Assembly: GCF_003946325.1 (NCBI RefSeq) | Contig: NZ_RHNT01000001.1 | Coordinates: 62,001-126,000 of the forward strand | Reading direction: 5' to 3' | Length of the DNA: 64,000 nt | Source: Companilactobacillus furfuricola | Lineage (GTDB): Bacteria > Bacillota > Bacilli > Lactobacillales > Lactobacillaceae | Shown here: piece after piece, positions 62,274 to 64,000 of the stretch | Layout of the letters: each line of letters opens with the position of its first letter | How positions within the stretch are numbered: position 1 is the first letter of the stretch | Notes under the pieces: model-generated | Seen by the model: the letters and a program-made list of their open reading frames with translations, nothing else | What the model was told of the DNA's origin: nothing | Database searches by the model: none | Translations under genes and position numbers: made by a program

Positions 62274-64000
62274 TTGAAAACATTAAACGTAACAAATGCA
62301 TCAAAGAGTTTTGGTGAAAGAACTTTATTTAAAGACGTTTCTTTTACTATCAATGAAAACGACCGGATCGGTCTTTTAGGATTGAACGGTGTCGGTAAAA
62401 CGACCTTGCTTGATGGATTAGTTAACAATGAAGATCTTAATTCTATCGAGATCGACAAACCTAAAGACTACAAGATCAACTATTTGACTCAGCAGCCAGA
62501 ACTTGATGAGGACCTTTCAGTGATCGACTCGGTTTTTGCTGGAGAAAATCCTTTGTTCAAGTTGATCCGCAAATATGAGCAATCATTATTGAAATTCAAT
62601 AGTCACCCTGATGATGATCAGATCCAATCAGAATTTTTTGAGCTTCAGGAGAAAATGAATGCGGCTGATGCTTGGCAAATGGAGTCTGATGTTAAGGCAA
62701 TTTTGAATAAATTAGGGATCACCGAGTTGGATAAATTAGTCAAAGAACTTTCTGGCGGCCAGCAAAGGCGTGTTGCGCTTGCTCAAACCTTGATTTCTGA
62801 TGCCGATTTGTTGATCTTAGATGAGCCAACTAATCACTTGGATTATCAAGCAATCGATTGGCTCGAAGGCTATTTGAATAAATTTAAGGGTTCAGTGATG
62901 TTTGTGACCCACGATCGCTACTTCTTGAATAAAGTGGCCAATCGGATATTTGAATTAGAACATCAAAATGTGACTGAGTATGCTGGTAATTATGAGAAGT
63001 ACTTGCAGCAAAAAGCTGCCAATGAAGCAACGATGGCGGCCGTTCAGCAGCATAAGACACAATTGTACAAGAAAGAGCTTGAGTGGATGAGAGCGGGGGT
63101 CAAAGCCCGTGGTACTAGACAACAAGCTCGAGTTGATCGTTTTAAAGATCTTAAGGAAGATCTGCAAAATAAACCTCAAGAGCAATCGGAAATGTCGATC
63201 GATATTGCGCAGCAACGTCTGGGAAATGATGTTTTTTCAATTGAAGATGCGAAACTCCATTTTGAAAATAAAGATATCATCGATGACTTCAGCTACTTAG
63301 TTTCTAAAGGTGATCGGATCGGGATCACTGGAGCCAACGGTTCAGGTAAAACGACTTTCTTGAATGTTTTAGCTGGAAAGGTCCCACTCGATTCAGGCTC
63401 AGTTAAGACTGGTCAAACCGTTCAACTAGGATATTATACTCAATATACGCAAGATATGGATCCTGATAAGCGTGTTATTCGTTATCTAGAAGGGATCGGT
63501 CAAAATGTCCGTAATACTGACGGTGAGATGATGTCTGCTTCACAATTACTAGACACATTCAAGTTTGATCACCAAATGCAAGGTGCCTTCATTCGTGAAC
63601 TTTCTGGTGGTGAAAAACGTCGTTTGTACTTATTGGCTATCTTGATCCAACAACCTAACGTTTTATTGCTAGATGAGCCAACTAACAACTTAGATATTGA
63701 GACATTGACTATCTTAGAAAACTACTTGGATGAATTTAAAGGAACGGTTTTAGCAGTTTCTCATGATCGTTATTTTCTTGATAAAGTAGCTTCAAAACTG
63801 TTGATTTTTCAAGGTCAGGGGATCATTCAAGAAAGCTATGATTCATACTCTGGATACTTAAAGAAAATGGACCAAAAAGAGCAAGAAAAGCACCATCAAG
63901 TTAAAGAAAAGAAAGTTGCTGAACAAAAAAAGGTCGAAGATTCTAAGCCTAAGGAAAAAACAAAACTAACTTATGCTGAGCAAAAAGAATTAGAGAAATT
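62274..64000 (+). CDS. ABC-F ATPase (Uup/YfmR type), 3' end outside window
   Basis: A soluble twin ATPase, about 575 residues visible. Domain 1 has GLLGLNGVGKTTLL, LSGGQQRRVAL and LLILDEPTNHLD. Linker residues 230-305 contain KELEWMRAGVKARGTRQQAR, typical of the Uup/YfmR branch. Domain 2 has ITGANGSGKTTFL and LSGGEKRRLYL. The visible end (KKVAEQKKVEDSKPKEKTKLTYAEQKELEK) opens the C-terminal coiled coil of this branch. It is a housekeeping translation factor type, unlike the resistance-type ABC-F at 39.6 kb. It starts at TTG after TGGTGAG. Confidence 0.9.
   Translation, partial: MKTLNVTNASKSFGERTLFKDVSFTINENDRIGLLGLNGVGKTTLLDGLVNNEDLNSIEIDKPKDYKINYLTQQPELDEDLSVIDSVFAGENPLFKLIRKYEQSLLKFNSHPDDDQIQSEFFELQEKMNAADAWQMESDVKAILNKLGITELDKLVKELSGGQQRRVALAQTLISDADLLILDEPTNHLDYQAIDWLEGYLNKFKGSVMFVTHDRYFLNKVANRIFELEHQNVTEYAGNYEKYLQQKAANEATMAAVQQHKTQLYKKELEWMRAGVKARGTRQQARVDRFKDLKEDLQNKPQEQSEMSIDIAQQRLGNDVFSIEDAKLHFENKDIIDDFSYLVSKGDRIGITGANGSGKTTFLNVLAGKVPLDSGSVKTGQTVQLGYYTQYTQDMDPDKRVIRYLEGIGQNVRNTDGEMMSASQLLDTFKFDHQMQGAFIRELSGGEKRRLYLLAILIQQPNVLLLDEPTNNLDIETLTILENYLDEFKGTVLAVSHDRYFLDKVASKLLIFQGQGIIQESYDSYSGYLKKMDQKEQEKHHQVKEKKVAEQKKVEDSKPKEKTKLTYAEQKELEK

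Overview
The window is AT-rich chromosomal DNA from a low-GC Gram-positive lactic acid bacterium of the family Lactobacillaceae. The best guess is a relative of the Companilactobacillus (farciminis/alimentarius) group, but the genus is inferred from gene content only. Support comes from the dnaE-pfkA-pyk and cvfB-xerD-ribT-scpAB-rluB gene orders, a malolactic enzyme locus, a fruRKA operon, strong AGGAGG-type ribosome binding sites, frequent TTG/GTG starts, and CcpA-type cre sequences before sugar genes. No rRNA, tRNA, CRISPR array, prophage or transposase gene is visible.

Layout. 0-8.7 kb: a partial menH-like gene, a HAD phosphatase, the PTS-dependent dihydroxyacetone kinase operon dhaKLM, a secreted lipase, an isolated citX-like gene, a nucleoside transporter and an esterase. 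8.7-10 kb: a DUF1828-type protein and a DUF2975/XRE pair with its own operator. 10-13.6 kb: the malolactic locus (malolactic enzyme and permease on the minus strand, divergent LysR regulator). 14-19 kb: a second LysR regulator, small proteins, a phosphatase, an MgtC-type protein and a lipase-like hydrolase. 19.2-24.8 kb: uvrC and the fructose operon. 25-38 kb: core genes obg, an OatA-like acetyltransferase, rnz, an SDR, LapA, rpmF, dnaE, pfkA and pyk.

At 38-49 kb an accessory block lies between pyk and cvfB. It holds a DUF4931 protein, an antibiotic-resistance-type ABC-F gene framed by 227-bp inverted repeats, an alcohol dehydrogenase, and a rhamnose operon (AraC regulator, MFS transporter, rhaB, rhaM, rhaA, rhaD). 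rhaM carries an in-frame stop. At 49-64 kb the core resumes: cvfB, xerD, ribT, scpAB, rluB, an FMN riboswitch with ribU, a LysM protein, cmk, der, HU, a TPR protein, cca, and an ABC-F gene that runs off the window.

The most unusual content is non-coding. One repeat family (39.3-39.6 kb, 41.1-41.4 kb, 56.2-56.5 kb) keeps its unpaired blocks fixed, while its helix arms change in a fully compensatory way between copies, both at long range and between the two ABC-F-flanking copies. A second family (7.4 kb and 52.8 kb) differs by a 140-bp hairpin insert with terminal inverted repeats and an apparent 6-bp target duplication. Together they suggest structured, at least formerly mobile, intergenic elements with no protein of their own.
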